Assembly (NCBI GenBank): GCA_020848275.1
Contig: JADLAK010000085.1
Span: forward strand, 48,080 to 112,079
DNA from: Planctomycetota bacterium
GTDB lineage: Bacteria; Planctomycetota; UBA8742; UBA2392
Reading direction: 5' to 3'
Length of the DNA: 64,000 nt
The notes under the pieces were generated by a model. That model was not told the origin of the DNA. It searched no databases and worked only from the letters and a program-made list of their open reading frames with translations. This document shows, piece by piece, positions 44,101-52,630 of the stretch. A program made the translations under genes and the position numbers. Each line of letters opens with the position of its first letter. The first letter of the stretch is position 1.

Positions 44101-44889
44101 ATGACTACACAAGTTTTGCCGGGCACGCGCACCAGCTACAGCCGCTTGAGCACCTGGCTGCGTTGCCCGAAAAAGTTCAAGTTCCGTTACGTGGACGCGG
44201 TGGACGAAGAGCGATCATCGGCGGCCATGTTGCTGGGGCAGGCGATTCACGAAAGCTGTGAAGCGTTTTTCCGGTCACTGCCCGGCGGCAACCCTATCAG
44301 CCTCGACGAGATGCTTGGAGTGTGCAGCCGCGCCCTGACCGACAGTGCGGCCCTGGCTGAAGAACAAGGTCGGGCGGTGGACTGGGGCGAGGGTTCGCTC
44401 AAGGACCTGTTGGCAAAAGCGGAGACCATGTTGGCGGTGTTTCACCAGCAGGTCGACCGCAGCATTCACGTCATCGGCACGGAGGTTGACTTCGAGGCCG
44501 CGCTTGCAGCCGGCGTCATCGTTCAGGGCGTGATTGACCTGATCCTGCACGACGGCAACGGCCATTTCCGCGTGGTTGACCTGAAAACTGCTGCATCAAG
44601 TTTCACGGAGGACCGCATCCTGCACGACCTTCAGCCCACGGTTTACATTTATGCGGCGGAGACGTTCCTGCGGGCGCCGGGCGCCGTTGACTTCGAGTAC
44701 TGGGTGCTGACCAAGACGAAAACGCCGGCGCTCAGGATCGTGCCCGCAGTCCGTGACGCACGGGACCGAGCGGAACTGGTCCAGACCATTACCGAGGTCG
44801 AGGAAGCCTGTGTCAGGGGCGTCTTTCCCCGCATTCGCGGTCACAACTGCCTTGGTTGCGAGTACGCCGACCGCTGCAACCGAACCTGA
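44101..44889 (+). CDS. PD-(D/E)XK nuclease, RecB/Cas4-like
   Basis: 262 residues. Cas4/RecB-nuclease signs in order: SYSRLSTWLRCPKKFKFRY (first Cys, residue 22), LLGQAIHESCEAF (catalytic His region, about 44-56), GVIDLILHDGNGHFRVVDLKTA (Asp, Glu/Asp-Lys catalytic core, about 140-161), QPTVYIYAAET (motif with Gln/Tyr), and a C-terminal Cys cluster GHNCLGCEYADRC that with the first Cys could hold a 4Fe-4S cluster. These enzymes are DNA exonucleases used in recombination and repair; no CRISPR array or cas1/cas2 is nearby, so it is not a CRISPR Cas4. GAAAGGAG sets the ATG start. Confidence 0.82.
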   Translation: MTTQVLPGTRTSYSRLSTWLRCPKKFKFRYVDAVDEERSSAAMLLGQAIHESCEAFFRSLPGGNPISLDEMLGVCSRALTDSAALAEEQGRAVDWGEGSLKDLLAKAETMLAVFHQQVDRSIHVIGTEVDFEAALAAGVIVQGVIDLILHDGNGHFRVVDLKTAASSFTEDRILHDLQPTVYIYAAETFLRAPGAVDFEYWVLTKTKTPALRIVPAVRDARDRAELVQTITEVEEACVRGVFPRIRGHNCLGCEYADRCNRT

Positions 44890-44943
44890 ATCGCCATCTT
44901 CCGTAGCCATGATTGAAGTTACTGGCTTACTGGAGGGTAGATC

Positions 44944-45060
44944 ATGCAAACCTGGTTCTTGTGGGCACTTTTCACTGTCGGCGTAGTTGGTGACGTGGTG
45001 CTGGGCTCACTGCTGGCTTGGCTCGTCATCGCGGACCGACGGGAACATCGCCGAACATAA
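44944..45060 (+). CDS. Short single-helix membrane protein
   Basis: A 38-residue frame (start QTWFLWALFTVGVVGDVVLG, end EHRRT) with one hydrophobic helix and a basic C-terminus. The ribosome site GGAGGG lies 6 nt before the ATG, as strong as for its neighbours. Too short to assign; perhaps an accessory or holin-like protein. Confidence 0.5.
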   Translation: MQTWFLWALFTVGVVGDVVLGSLLAWLVIADRREHRRT

Positions 45061-45081
45061 ATTATTTCACTTCACTTTTTT

Positions 45082-45112
45082 GGGCGCATCTTCGGGTGCG
45101 CCCCCTTCCTTT
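45082..45112 (+). terminator. UUCG-tetraloop hairpin with T-rich tail
   Basis: GGGCGCATC (45082-45090) pairs with GGTGCGCCC around the stable loop TTCG (45091-45094), followed by CCTTCCTTTTC. A terminator or attenuator directly before the AGGAGG site of the next gene. Confidence 0.6.
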
Positions 45113-45126
45113 TCAGGAGGACCTAC

Positions 45127-46005
45127 ATGAAGAAACTTCTAGCCCTGATTTTGCTGTCAGTAGTTTTTCTGGCCGCCTGCGACCCCAAGCCGCCGGAGAC
45201 CCAGGAGACACGTTCCACGCCTGCGGCAGCACCCCGCCGCAACTGGTCCAGCAAGCCCTTTGAGCTCGCGGCGGCAAAGATGCGCGGGGCAGTCACCGAA
45301 GAACTTGCCGTGTCCCGCAAGACTCTGGCTGAACGCGATGAGAAGGTGTCGGTTTTTATTGACGCCGCCTCCGACCCAGTGTTGCTCGTCCAGTCCTTGG
45401 CTTCGCGGCTGGGAGTTGTCATCGGCCGCGACGCCTTTCAAGGTGAGATGTTGCGGCGTTTTCAGGCAGACGTCCTATCTGGGGACGACATTCAGGCCGA
45501 ACTCAACGCTTGCGCTGAGCGTGTACGTGTCCGTTGGTCGACGACGCTAGATGGTCTGGCTGAAGAATTGAAAGCCGGCGGCTCAGAACTGCCAAAGGAG
45601 GCTCTCGGATCGCTGAAAACGCCATCTATCAAGTTCAATAGCATCGTTGCTCAGCCAGCAATCGAGCGACAGCTTCAACGGGCCGCTGTTCTTGCCGGAA
45701 GCTTCAGCCTCGCACCTGCCTTGGCTGGGGTGAGCATCAAGCTTCTGTCGCTATTTTTCGACGCCGGCAAGTGGTTCACGAAGTGGTCAAGCATCGTGAA
45801 GGCGGGCGCGGAAATCACGTTCACGCTCGTGCTGGACAACCTCGGCGAGTCCGCCCTGGGCCTGCGCGAGGGCGCAACGGCCCAGACTAAGGAACTCATC
45901 ACGGCCACAGTTGATTCCGTCATCGCCGAAACAACGCCCGCGTGGATGCAGGCGGTCGACGATGTCCTCGATCAATTCGCCAAAGCGGCCGGAGGTGCGC
46001 GATGA
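45127..46005 (+). CDS. Predicted lipoprotein of the accessory island
   Basis: 292 residues. Signal peptide KKLLALILLSVVFLAAC with lipobox LAAC, then a Pro/Ala linker and a helical body with a hydrophobic stretch (AAVLAGSFSLAPALAGVSIK). No family recognised. AGGAGG 7 nt before ATG. Its stop overlaps the next ATG, so the two proteins are probably made together. Confidence 0.6.
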   Translation: MKKLLALILLSVVFLAACDPKPPETQETRSTPAAAPRRNWSSKPFELAAAKMRGAVTEELAVSRKTLAERDEKVSVFIDAASDPVLLVQSLASRLGVVIGRDAFQGEMLRRFQADVLSGDDIQAELNACAERVRVRWSTTLDGLAEELKAGGSELPKEALGSLKTPSIKFNSIVAQPAIERQLQRAAVLAGSFSLAPALAGVSIKLLSLFFDAGKWFTKWSSIVKAGAEITFTLVLDNLGESALGLREGATAQTKELITATVDSVIAETTPAWMQAVDDVLDQFAKAAGGAR

Positions 46006-46553
46006 ATAACGCACTCGTCATCCCCTCGGCGTTTCCGCCGAGTTCAACATTACTGCTGCTAGTTTTGCTGGCGGCATCCGCCAGCCCGCTGTCAGCGGCA
46101 CCGGCAGTTCGAATTGCTGCCCGCGAGGAATTGGAACTAGCGGAATCCAAAGTAACCCGCAGGACGACATCAGGCCGCGCGGCGCGGGACGCGACCCTCC
46201 CCGCCAGCGTAACCTGGACCCGCACCGAGCCCGGCACGACGGTCGTGGATAATGCTGGATCGGTCCTGTGGCGTAACAAAGGCGTTGCAGCGCTCGGCGT
46301 CGGGGGCTATCTGGCCGTTACCCAACCAGGGCAAGTCATGGATGGGCTGGCTGAGATTATCCACGGCCCCGTCCCACCGTCGACCGACGCGGGATCCACA
46401 GATACTTCGACCAAGACCTCGGCAGCGCAGATCACCTCGACGACGGTTATCGGTTGGCTGGTGCAGTCCGTTGGGCCGTACGCATTGATGTTCACCGCCG
46501 GAGCTATCGTTGTCCCGCTACTTCGGTATCTATTCCGCCCCCGCAATCGGTAA
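46002..46553 (+). CDS. Exported protein with C-terminal membrane anchor
   Basis: 183 residues from ATG 46002, which overlaps the previous TGA (ATGA); a longer frame from 45942 has no ribosome site. Signal-like segment (STLLLLVLLAASASPLSA), a polar middle, and a C-terminal hydrophobic helix (YALMFTAGAIVVPLLRYLF) with basic residues after it. Likely an inner-membrane-anchored periplasmic protein acting with the preceding lipoprotein. Unknown family. Confidence 0.55.
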   Translation: MNNALVIPSAFPPSSTLLLLVLLAASASPLSAAPAVRIAAREELELAESKVTRRTTSGRAARDATLPASVTWTRTEPGTTVVDNAGSVLWRNKGVAALGVGGYLAVTQPGQVMDGLAEIIHGPVPPSTDAGSTDTSTKTSAAQITSTTVIGWLVQSVGPYALMFTAGAIVVPLLRYLFRPRNR

Positions 46554-46606
46554 CCGGAAGATCTCTCGTGGATCGACTGGGTGGATACACGCACATTGGT
46601 CTCAGA

Positions 46607-46638
46607 GCAAAGGAGATGGCCTGCCTTTGCTTTTATTT
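46607..46638 (+). terminator. Rho-independent terminator
   Basis: GCAAAGG (46607-46613) and CCTTTGC (46624-46630) with a 10-nt loop, followed by TTTTATTT, 54 nt past the preceding stop codon. Confidence 0.75.
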
Positions 46639-46780
46639 GGGTCGGGCTGGCCGCAGAGGATTCTTTTCGCAATCACAGCGAACGAGTAGTCCCTCACAAT
46701 TTCCACCTCGACCAAAACCGCTATCCGCAACTATTTTGACCGTGCGTGCGTCTGCTGGTGACGCCAAACGAGGAAAGCCC

Positions 46781-47068
46781 ATGACACAGCGATCAAACAG
46801 ACCGGCGCCGAACCAACGACGTTTCGAGCGCGACACGTTCGGGGACGTCCGAGACAACCCGGTCGTTCGGCTCGACACGGCAATGCGCGCTGAAGGACTG
46901 CCGTTGCTACTGACCATGCATGAAGCCGAAGCGGTCGTCCGGGTTCACTATCAAACTATTTGGAAGCTCGTGCAGTGCCACCAGCTCAAAGCCCACAAGC
47001 AGGGCGGGAACTGGCGCATCATCCGAAGCGACCTTGCTCGATGGACACTAAATGGGGGACGAACGTGA
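46781..47068 (+). CDS. Excisionase-like helix-turn-helix protein
   Basis: 95 residues from ATG 46781 (GAGGAAAG upstream; the longer frame to 46454 is not credible). The C-terminal half matches excisionase/MerR-like DNA-binding domains: LTMHEAEAVVRVHYQTIWKL, then HQLKAHKQGGNWRIIRSDL. Such proteins steer site-specific recombination or regulate phage-type promoters. It lies about 350 nt from the tRNA-Lys gene, a usual integration target, but no integrase gene is in the window. Confidence 0.65.
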   Translation: MTQRSNRPAPNQRRFERDTFGDVRDNPVVRLDTAMRAEGLPLLLTMHEAEAVVRVHYQTIWKLVQCHQLKAHKQGGNWRIIRSDLARWTLNGGRT

Positions 47069-47298
47069 AGACCGAATCAGACGACTTCAATGAGGCCCAG
47101 CTTTACTTGATCGAGAATGGCGCGCCGCAGATCATGACCATTCGTCAGGCGGCCCGATTTTCACGTCTTTCCTACAGCAACCTTTGGAGGGCGGCACATT
47201 CTGGTGCATTGGCGGCAAGACGGGTCGGCAGCCCTCGCGGTCCAATCCGAATCTCGCGTGCAGCGCTCGCCAGATACATCATGGCGGTGCCGGTGTAG
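47065..47298 (+). CDS. Second small helix-turn-helix protein
   Basis: 77 residues starting at GTG 47065, which overlaps the previous stop (GTGA); ATG 47041 in frame would add eight residues. IMTIRQAARFSRLSYSNLWR followed by SGALAARRVGSPRGPIRISR is the typical recognition helix and wing of excisionase-family proteins. It is probably co-translated with the preceding HTH protein; two adjacent excisionase-like proteins suggest a heteromeric or switch-like regulator. Confidence 0.6.
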   Translation: MKTESDDFNEAQLYLIENGAPQIMTIRQAARFSRLSYSNLWRAAHSGALAARRVGSPRGPIRISRAALARYIMAVPV

Positions 47299-47328
47299 TC
47301 CTTGCGATCGACCCCGTGATTTCCTGCC

Positions 47329-47351
47329 GACCTAGGTGACGACCTAGGTGA
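47329..47351. repeat. Tandem CCTAGG palindromes
   Basis: Two copies of GACCTAGGTGA in direct repeat, 12 nt apart (47329-47339 and 47341-47351). Each contains the palindrome ACCTAGGT. Located 30 nt past the second HTH gene; one helical turn of spacing suits a protein-binding site. Confidence 0.45.
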
Positions 47352-47387
47352 TTTTGACCCCTTAGGAAATTAGGCCTAAAAAGAGAA

Positions 47388-47414
47388 CCGCTCCAGACCT
47401 TAGGTCTGGAGCGG
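47388..47414 (-). terminator. Terminator of the tRNA-Lys gene
   Basis: Perfect 13-bp arms CCGCTCCAGACCT and AGGTCTGGAGCGG around one base. On the minus strand it is followed by TTCTCTTTTT, a classic rho-independent terminator, 10 nt past the tRNA 3' end. Confidence 0.82.
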
Positions 47415-47423
47415 CTTGGAAGC

Positions 47424-47499
<76 letters not shown>

Positions 47500-47639
47500 A
47501 TAAGCGCGTTGCCGCCAAAAAGGCCTTCAACGCGGGACGCAAAAGGTAAGCACAGCAGCGTTTGTGTCAAGGGGGCCAACCCATTGCGGATTGGAGATTG
47601 CGGATTACGGATTGAAAAGCACTGCGCGCCGCAGCGGCT
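47500..47639. repeat. Short gap with degenerate GGATT repeats
   Basis: Between tRNA-Lys and the UbiD gene. Around 47584-47612 the motif GCGGATT / GGAGATT is repeated in tandem (TTGCGGATTGGAGATTGCGG). No gene. The tRNA promoter must lie here. Confidence 0.4.
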
Positions 47640-49571
47640 TCACGCCTTGACCCCGGCCTTGGCCAGCAGCCCGTTCACCCGTTCGATTACGGCATTCGGA
47701 TAAACCTGTTTGTCCGGCCAATCGCGCGCAAACCCGTCGCGCGCATCTTTCGTCGTCGCGTCGATCACTACGCGGCGCGGGTGGCGCACGATGCGCGTGC
47801 GGCCGGAAGCGTCGGTCACGGGCTTTTCGTCAAAAATCAGGTCGCGTTCGGGGTCGATATTCGCCAGCGTCGCCCAGACCAGCTCTTGCAGGTTGTCTTT
47901 GGCGACCAAGCCCTGTTCGAGCACGATGATTAAAGGAAGAGGGACGTCACCGCTGCGCTCAAACAACGTTTTGGCGATTTCGCGTGCCTGGTAGCCGCGC
48001 TGTTTGCGGATATCGAGCACGAGGACGCCGGCAGCGACCCAGCTTGACGCGACATCCAGCCCCGCGAGATCGACCCGGTCCGCGGACACGCTGCCGCGTG
48101 TCCCTGCGAAAACGCAGCCGCCGTCGGCGCGGACGGCATAGGACCCATCGCTGACAGGTGTCCCAATGGAAGCCGTTTCCTCGCCCGGGAATTTGCGGGT
48201 GGCGTCAATGGCGAGCTTGCTGCCGAAGTGCAGCGCGCGCGTGGCGTGGTCGAGCGTCTCGGTCGGCCCCAGCACGAACTCGAGATCACGCGCAACATCG
48301 ACGTTCTCGATCAGGAATTTCGCGACCGCGGCTTCGTCGCGCACGTCCGGCCCGGTTTCGTCCATCACGCAAATCACCTTCGTAAACATCGCCTGCCCCA
48401 GCCCCCACACCGCATGCGCGACTTTGCGCGCCTGGCCCGGGTAACTCTTGCGGATCTTGACCAGCATCAAATTGTGGAACACACCCGCGTAGGGCAACCG
48501 ATAATCCAGCACCTCCGGAATCGGCTGCTGCATCAGCGGCAGGAACAGCCGCTCGATCGCACGGCCCATCCAGCAATCCTCCTGCGGCGGCGGGCCCACC
48601 ACGGTCGTGAAATACACAGGGTCGCGGCGACGCGTAATCGCCGTGACGTGAAACGTTGGGTAGTCGTCGGCGAGGCTGTAGAAACCCGTGTGGTCGCCAA
48701 AGGGGCCCTCGCGGCGCTTCTCGTCGATCTCGACGTAGCCCTCGATCACGAAGTCCGCGCTCGCGGGCACTTGCAGATTCACCGTTTTGCACTGGACCAT
48801 CTGCACGGGCGAGCCCTGCAGAAATCCCGCGAGAATCATCTCGTCGAGCCCCGGCGGCAGCGGCAGGACGGCGGCAAACGTGATCACGGGCGCACCGCCA
48901 ATGGCGACCGCCGCCTCGAGTCGATTCTTGCCCGCGCGTTTGGCCTCGCGCATGTGTTCAGCGGCGGTGTGGTGCGTGTGGACGTGGAAGCCGGTCGTGC
49001 GCTTGTCGTAAATCTGCAGCCGGTACATGCCGCAGTTGCGCTTGCCGTCTTTGGGCGAATGCGTGAACACGAGCGGGAAAGTGATGAACGGGCCACCGTC
49101 CTCGGGCCACGTTTTCAGCACGGGAACTGTTGACAGGTCAACGGCATCGCCCGTTTGCACGACTTCGTGGCAGGCGCCGCGCTTGACGTACGTGGGGAAG
49201 AACCCAGACAGTTCCTTCAGCATCGGCAGCGTTTTAAGTTTGTCGATCAGCGATTTGCGCGGGGTCTGCAACTGTTCAAGCAAACCCTGCAAGCGCGTGC
49301 GCAAACCTTCGAAGTCACGCACGCCGCAAACCATCGACAGGCGCTTTTCGCTGCCGAGTGCATTGATGAGGACGGGAACCTTGTGCCCCGTCACGTTGCT
49401 GAACAGCAGCGCGGGGCCTCCTCCGGGAAGCCTGCTGACCACATGCGCGGCGCAGGCGATCTCGAGGTCGGTTGAGACAGGCTCGCGGATTTCGACGAGT
49501 TCGCCGGCGGATCGCAACGCGGCGATAAAAGATTTCTGGTCGGCGTAGGGCACGCGAAGGTTTTGAACCAT
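47640..49571 (-). CDS. UbiD family decarboxylase
   Basis: About 643 residues from ATG 49571 (a GTG at 49574 is in frame). UbiD-family stretches: MYRLQIYDKRTTGFHVHTHH, then EGPFGDHTGFYSLADDYPTF, which carries part of the prenylated-FMN/metal site, and LPYAGVFHNLMLVKI. UbiD enzymes use prenylated FMN to (de)carboxylate aromatic or alpha,beta-unsaturated acids; one group acts in ubiquinone and another in menaquinone synthesis. The length exceeds E. coli UbiD (about 497), so it belongs to the long forms seen in menaquinone or aromatic-acid pathways. No UbiX or men/mqn gene is in the window to decide. Confidence 0.86.
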   Translation of the reverse strand: MVQNLRVPYADQKSFIAALRSAGELVEIREPVSTDLEIACAAHVVSRLPGGGPALLFSNVTGHKVPVLINALGSEKRLSMVCGVRDFEGLRTRLQGLLEQLQTPRKSLIDKLKTLPMLKELSGFFPTYVKRGACHEVVQTGDAVDLSTVPVLKTWPEDGGPFITFPLVFTHSPKDGKRNCGMYRLQIYDKRTTGFHVHTHHTAAEHMREAKRAGKNRLEAAVAIGGAPVITFAAVLPLPPGLDEMILAGFLQGSPVQMVQCKTVNLQVPASADFVIEGYVEIDEKRREGPFGDHTGFYSLADDYPTFHVTAITRRRDPVYFTTVVGPPPQEDCWMGRAIERLFLPLMQQPIPEVLDYRLPYAGVFHNLMLVKIRKSYPGQARKVAHAVWGLGQAMFTKVICVMDETGPDVRDEAAVAKFLIENVDVARDLEFVLGPTETLDHATRALHFGSKLAIDATRKFPGEETASIGTPVSDGSYAVRADGGCVFAGTRGSVSADRVDLAGLDVASSWVAAGVLVLDIRKQRGYQAREIAKTLFERSGDVPLPLIIVLEQGLVAKDNLQELVWATLANIDPERDLIFDEKPVTDASGRTRIVRHPRRVVIDATTKDARDGFARDWPDKQVYPNAVIERVNGLLAKAGVKA

Positions 49572-49626
49572 CACGGGCCGCGCGTCAATCGTGGATCGGC
49601 TTGGATTAGGAAATCCAAGCCCCGGG

Positions 49627-52548
49627 TTACTTCGCTTCCAATGTAACGCTGAGGCGTGAAGCCAGCACGTCGTCCTTCGACTTCGCGAGTTCGCGTTTGT
49701 CGATCACGAGGCTGACCTTTCGCACTTCCTGTCTGCGGCCGGCAAACTCCACGCGCGTCTCCAACCGGCGCGAGTGATCGCTGGTGTCCGGGTCGGCGCC
49801 CGCGGCGCGACCCGCGGCCGCCACGCGCACGACCTCCATCGAATCGCCGAACATCTGCGCGATGTAGTTGCCCTCAATGGCGCCCTCGCCAAAGTGCGGC
49901 GGGCCCGCCGTTCGGTCGTTGCGCCACACATAGGGCGGCGCAATCGCGCCGTCGCCAACGCCGATGCAGAACGCCTCAGCCACGGCCTGCATGGCGGGTC
50001 CGACGACTTCCGCAAGTTCGCTGCCCGGCGGCAGCGGATCCTTGATGATGCCAAACCACGGGCTGATCTCGAGTTCGAGCTTGAGGTCCGCCAGCGCAGC
50101 GTAGCCCGGCGACGCGGGCGGGTCGGCAAACGTCATGGCGATTTTCCAGACGCCGCCGTGCGTCGGCGTCGCGACGAATTCGAGATTCACGCCGTAGGCA
50201 ACGCGCACCGGCGGCGCGTCATCGCCGCCGCCTTGCCCGTCCATCTCAAGCGCAAATTTGAATGCCGCCTTGTCGCCGATGGCATATTCGGGGCTTACTT
50301 TGCGCGGGCCTGCGTCACTGACCGGCTTGAGGCCCAGGCGCGTGACGTCCTCAAGCTTCGGCCGCACCAGCGGACTCGTCGGCAGGTCGTTCACGAGTTT
50401 GCGCATATTGACGGTCGCGCCCGCCTCGTCGCCGTTGGCGCGGCGGGCGAGCGCCGCAAAAATCAGCGCGGTGCCGTCGCCACGTTGAAGCTGGAAGGAG
50501 GCCTCATAGTGCTCGGCGGCGCGCTCGTAGGCTTTCTGGCGCACGGAAACATAACCCAGCCCCGAACGCGCCTCGGCGCGCATGTCGTCGTCGCGCGCAA
50601 ACTTGAACGCGTCGTTGAGAAATTTTTCGGCGCGGGAGAGATCGTCGAGCCCCGGGTTCTGGCGCCTGCCAAGCAGGTTGCCGAGATCAAGCAGGGCCTC
50701 GAAGAACTCGGGCTCAAGCGCGATCGCTTCCTCAAGCAGCCGTTCCTTGTCAGCCGGGCGGATGGCGGGCTGGCGCGACTGCAACCAGCGATCAAACGCC
50801 TTGGCGCGATTGGGACCGCCCGCCAGCACCCACTTCGCCTGCTCGAGCGCCTCGGCGGCAATCGCAAGATCGGGGCGCAACTTCAGCAACGCGTCGAACG
50901 CCTTGGCCGCGGCGGCGTAATCGCCGACCTTCATGCTCACGAGGCTGCGGCCCAGCAAGCCCTCGATGTTCTCCGGCTCGATCTCGAGCACCGCGACGTA
51001 GCAATCCAGCGCCGCCTTGTACGCGCCCTGCAGGTCCAGCACCTTGGCAAGCGTCAAGATCGCCTCGGCGTACTTCGGCGCTTTCTGGATTAACTCCTTC
51101 AACAGTTTCAGGCGCTCGCCGCTGTCGCGTGTCTGCAGGCGGATTTCCAGCAGGTCGATGGCATCGGCGGCTTTGCACTGGCCGCTGGAGACCGCGACTG
51201 ACGCACGCGAAAGGAAGCGCGCGTTTTCGTCCGTTGGGTCCATCTCGGCGGTCTTGGCAAAAGACGCCGCGGCTTCCTTGTAGCGCCCGAGTTGCCAGTA
51301 GCATTCGGCCTCGAGCCTGCGCGCGTCGGCGAGTTTCTCGCGCAGGTCGCCCGTGCGCTCCAGCGCCTTGAGCGCGCCTTCGTAGCCCGCGGTCTGCCCC
51401 GCAACGTCCTTGGCGGCGGCGCCGCGGTTCATCAATTCCTCGGCCGCGAGGCAATGGACCTCGAGGAAATCCGGCTCGACCTTAAGCAACTCGCCGCAAG
51501 CCTGCAGCCGCGCGTCGCCGCGCTGCGACGCGGCCAGCCGGTAATCGCGCCAACGCTGGAAGGGCCATTTCTTGTCGCGCACCCGTGTTGCGACGGAAAG
51601 CTCGATGGCGGTGTCGGCATCGTTGAACAGCCGTTGCCGGGCGGCAAGATTTTCAATCATCAGGTCGATGTCGCCCTTGGCAATGGCGACATCGAGCAGC
51701 GTGTTGACCACGCGCAGATTGTCGGGCGCGACGCGCAGCACCGCCGCGCCTTCGCGCATGGCCTCGTTGAACTTGCGCTGGCGATAGAGCAGGTTCACGA
51801 GCGCGATGCGAACCGAAAGTTCGCGCGCGTTCGACTTCATCGCGCGGCGGTAGAGTGTCTCAGCCCGCTGGTAAAGTTCCAGCGCGCGCCGGCCAAAGAC
51901 GTCAAACGCCGGGTCGCTCGCCGCGTAGGTCTGGTAGCTGCGGCCGCGGAAATCGAGTTCCTGTGCGGCGATGAACGCGACTTCCTCGGTGCCGGGGCTC
52001 GCCTTGGCGGCACGCGCGAGATAGGCGAGCGACAGGCGCGGCCGGCCCTTGGCCGACTCGGGCAATTCCGCGGACGGCGTGATGATCGCGTCGGCGAGTT
52101 CGAGAAACACCTTCATCTCGGCCTCAAGGCGCTCAAGCGCGGGCTTAACATCCCTGGGGTCGGGCGTTGCCGGGCGCTCGGCGGTCAAAAACAAAAAGCT
52201 CGCGACCTCGAAGCAGGCTTCGTAATCGTCGGGAAAAGTCTTAAGCAACGCCTCGGCGTACTGGCGGCCATCCTGCAGCGGCAAGTCGCCGCTGGTCGCG
52301 CGCGTGTACAGCCGCAAGTAGCCCACAAGCACCGGGCGTGCCGAGGCGTCGATGGCGGCGGCTTTGTCGAGTTGCGACTTTGCAAGCAAGGGGCGATTGA
52401 ACTCGCGCAGGCGTTCGGCGCGGCGCACGTGGTCAAGCAACTGCACGAGCGAGGGGTCCGGCGCGGGGGCCTGTGCCGTAGCCAATTCGCAGGAAGCGGC
52501 AGCGAACAAACACGCCAGGACAGCGGCGGTAAACGCGAAACGACGCAC
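49627..52548 (-). CDS. Exported TPR-repeat protein
   Basis: About 973 residues. The start is GTG 52548 or the TTG just before it; AAGGAG lies 8 nt upstream of the GTG. Signal peptide (RRFAFTAAVLACLFAAASCE, possibly a lipoprotein). Residues about 35-700 are TPR-type helical repeats, with clear units such as LGRYKEAAASFAKTAEMDPT and YKAALDCYVAVLEIEPENIE. A C-terminal 250-residue beta-rich domain has no name I can give. TPR scaffolds assemble protein complexes; the partner is unknown. It is 55 nt upstream of the UbiD gene on the same strand. Confidence 0.78.
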   Translation of the reverse strand: MRRFAFTAAVLACLFAAASCELATAQAPAPDPSLVQLLDHVRRAERLREFNRPLLAKSQLDKAAAIDASARPVLVGYLRLYTRATSGDLPLQDGRQYAEALLKTFPDDYEACFEVASFLFLTAERPATPDPRDVKPALERLEAEMKVFLELADAIITPSAELPESAKGRPRLSLAYLARAAKASPGTEEVAFIAAQELDFRGRSYQTYAASDPAFDVFGRRALELYQRAETLYRRAMKSNARELSVRIALVNLLYRQRKFNEAMREGAAVLRVAPDNLRVVNTLLDVAIAKGDIDLMIENLAARQRLFNDADTAIELSVATRVRDKKWPFQRWRDYRLAASQRGDARLQACGELLKVEPDFLEVHCLAAEELMNRGAAAKDVAGQTAGYEGALKALERTGDLREKLADARRLEAECYWQLGRYKEAAASFAKTAEMDPTDENARFLSRASVAVSSGQCKAADAIDLLEIRLQTRDSGERLKLLKELIQKAPKYAEAILTLAKVLDLQGAYKAALDCYVAVLEIEPENIEGLLGRSLVSMKVGDYAAAAKAFDALLKLRPDLAIAAEALEQAKWVLAGGPNRAKAFDRWLQSRQPAIRPADKERLLEEAIALEPEFFEALLDLGNLLGRRQNPGLDDLSRAEKFLNDAFKFARDDDMRAEARSGLGYVSVRQKAYERAAEHYEASFQLQRGDGTALIFAALARRANGDEAGATVNMRKLVNDLPTSPLVRPKLEDVTRLGLKPVSDAGPRKVSPEYAIGDKAAFKFALEMDGQGGGDDAPPVRVAYGVNLEFVATPTHGGVWKIAMTFADPPASPGYAALADLKLELEISPWFGIIKDPLPPGSELAEVVGPAMQAVAEAFCIGVGDGAIAPPYVWRNDRTAGPPHFGEGAIEGNYIAQMFGDSMEVVRVAAAGRAAGADPDTSDHSRRLETRVEFAGRRQEVRKVSLVIDKRELAKSKDDVLASRLSVTLEAK

Positions 52549-52630
52549 CAAGTGAACTCCTTGCGGGGGCGCCCATTATGCCAGCACATGGCGGGCCATA
52601 GAACGGCCTGCAGGCGCGCACGGCGGGGTG

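Noticed and set aside
44101..44889. CRISPR-associated Cas4
   Set aside because: No CRISPR repeats and no cas1 or cas2 in the window; the gene fits phage/plasmid RecB-like nucleases.
40000..47423. Duplicated 3' end of tRNA-Lys as the left attachment site of the island
   Set aside because: I looked for the T-arm/acceptor sequence (GGATTCGAACC on the plus strand) to the left and saw no second copy in this window.
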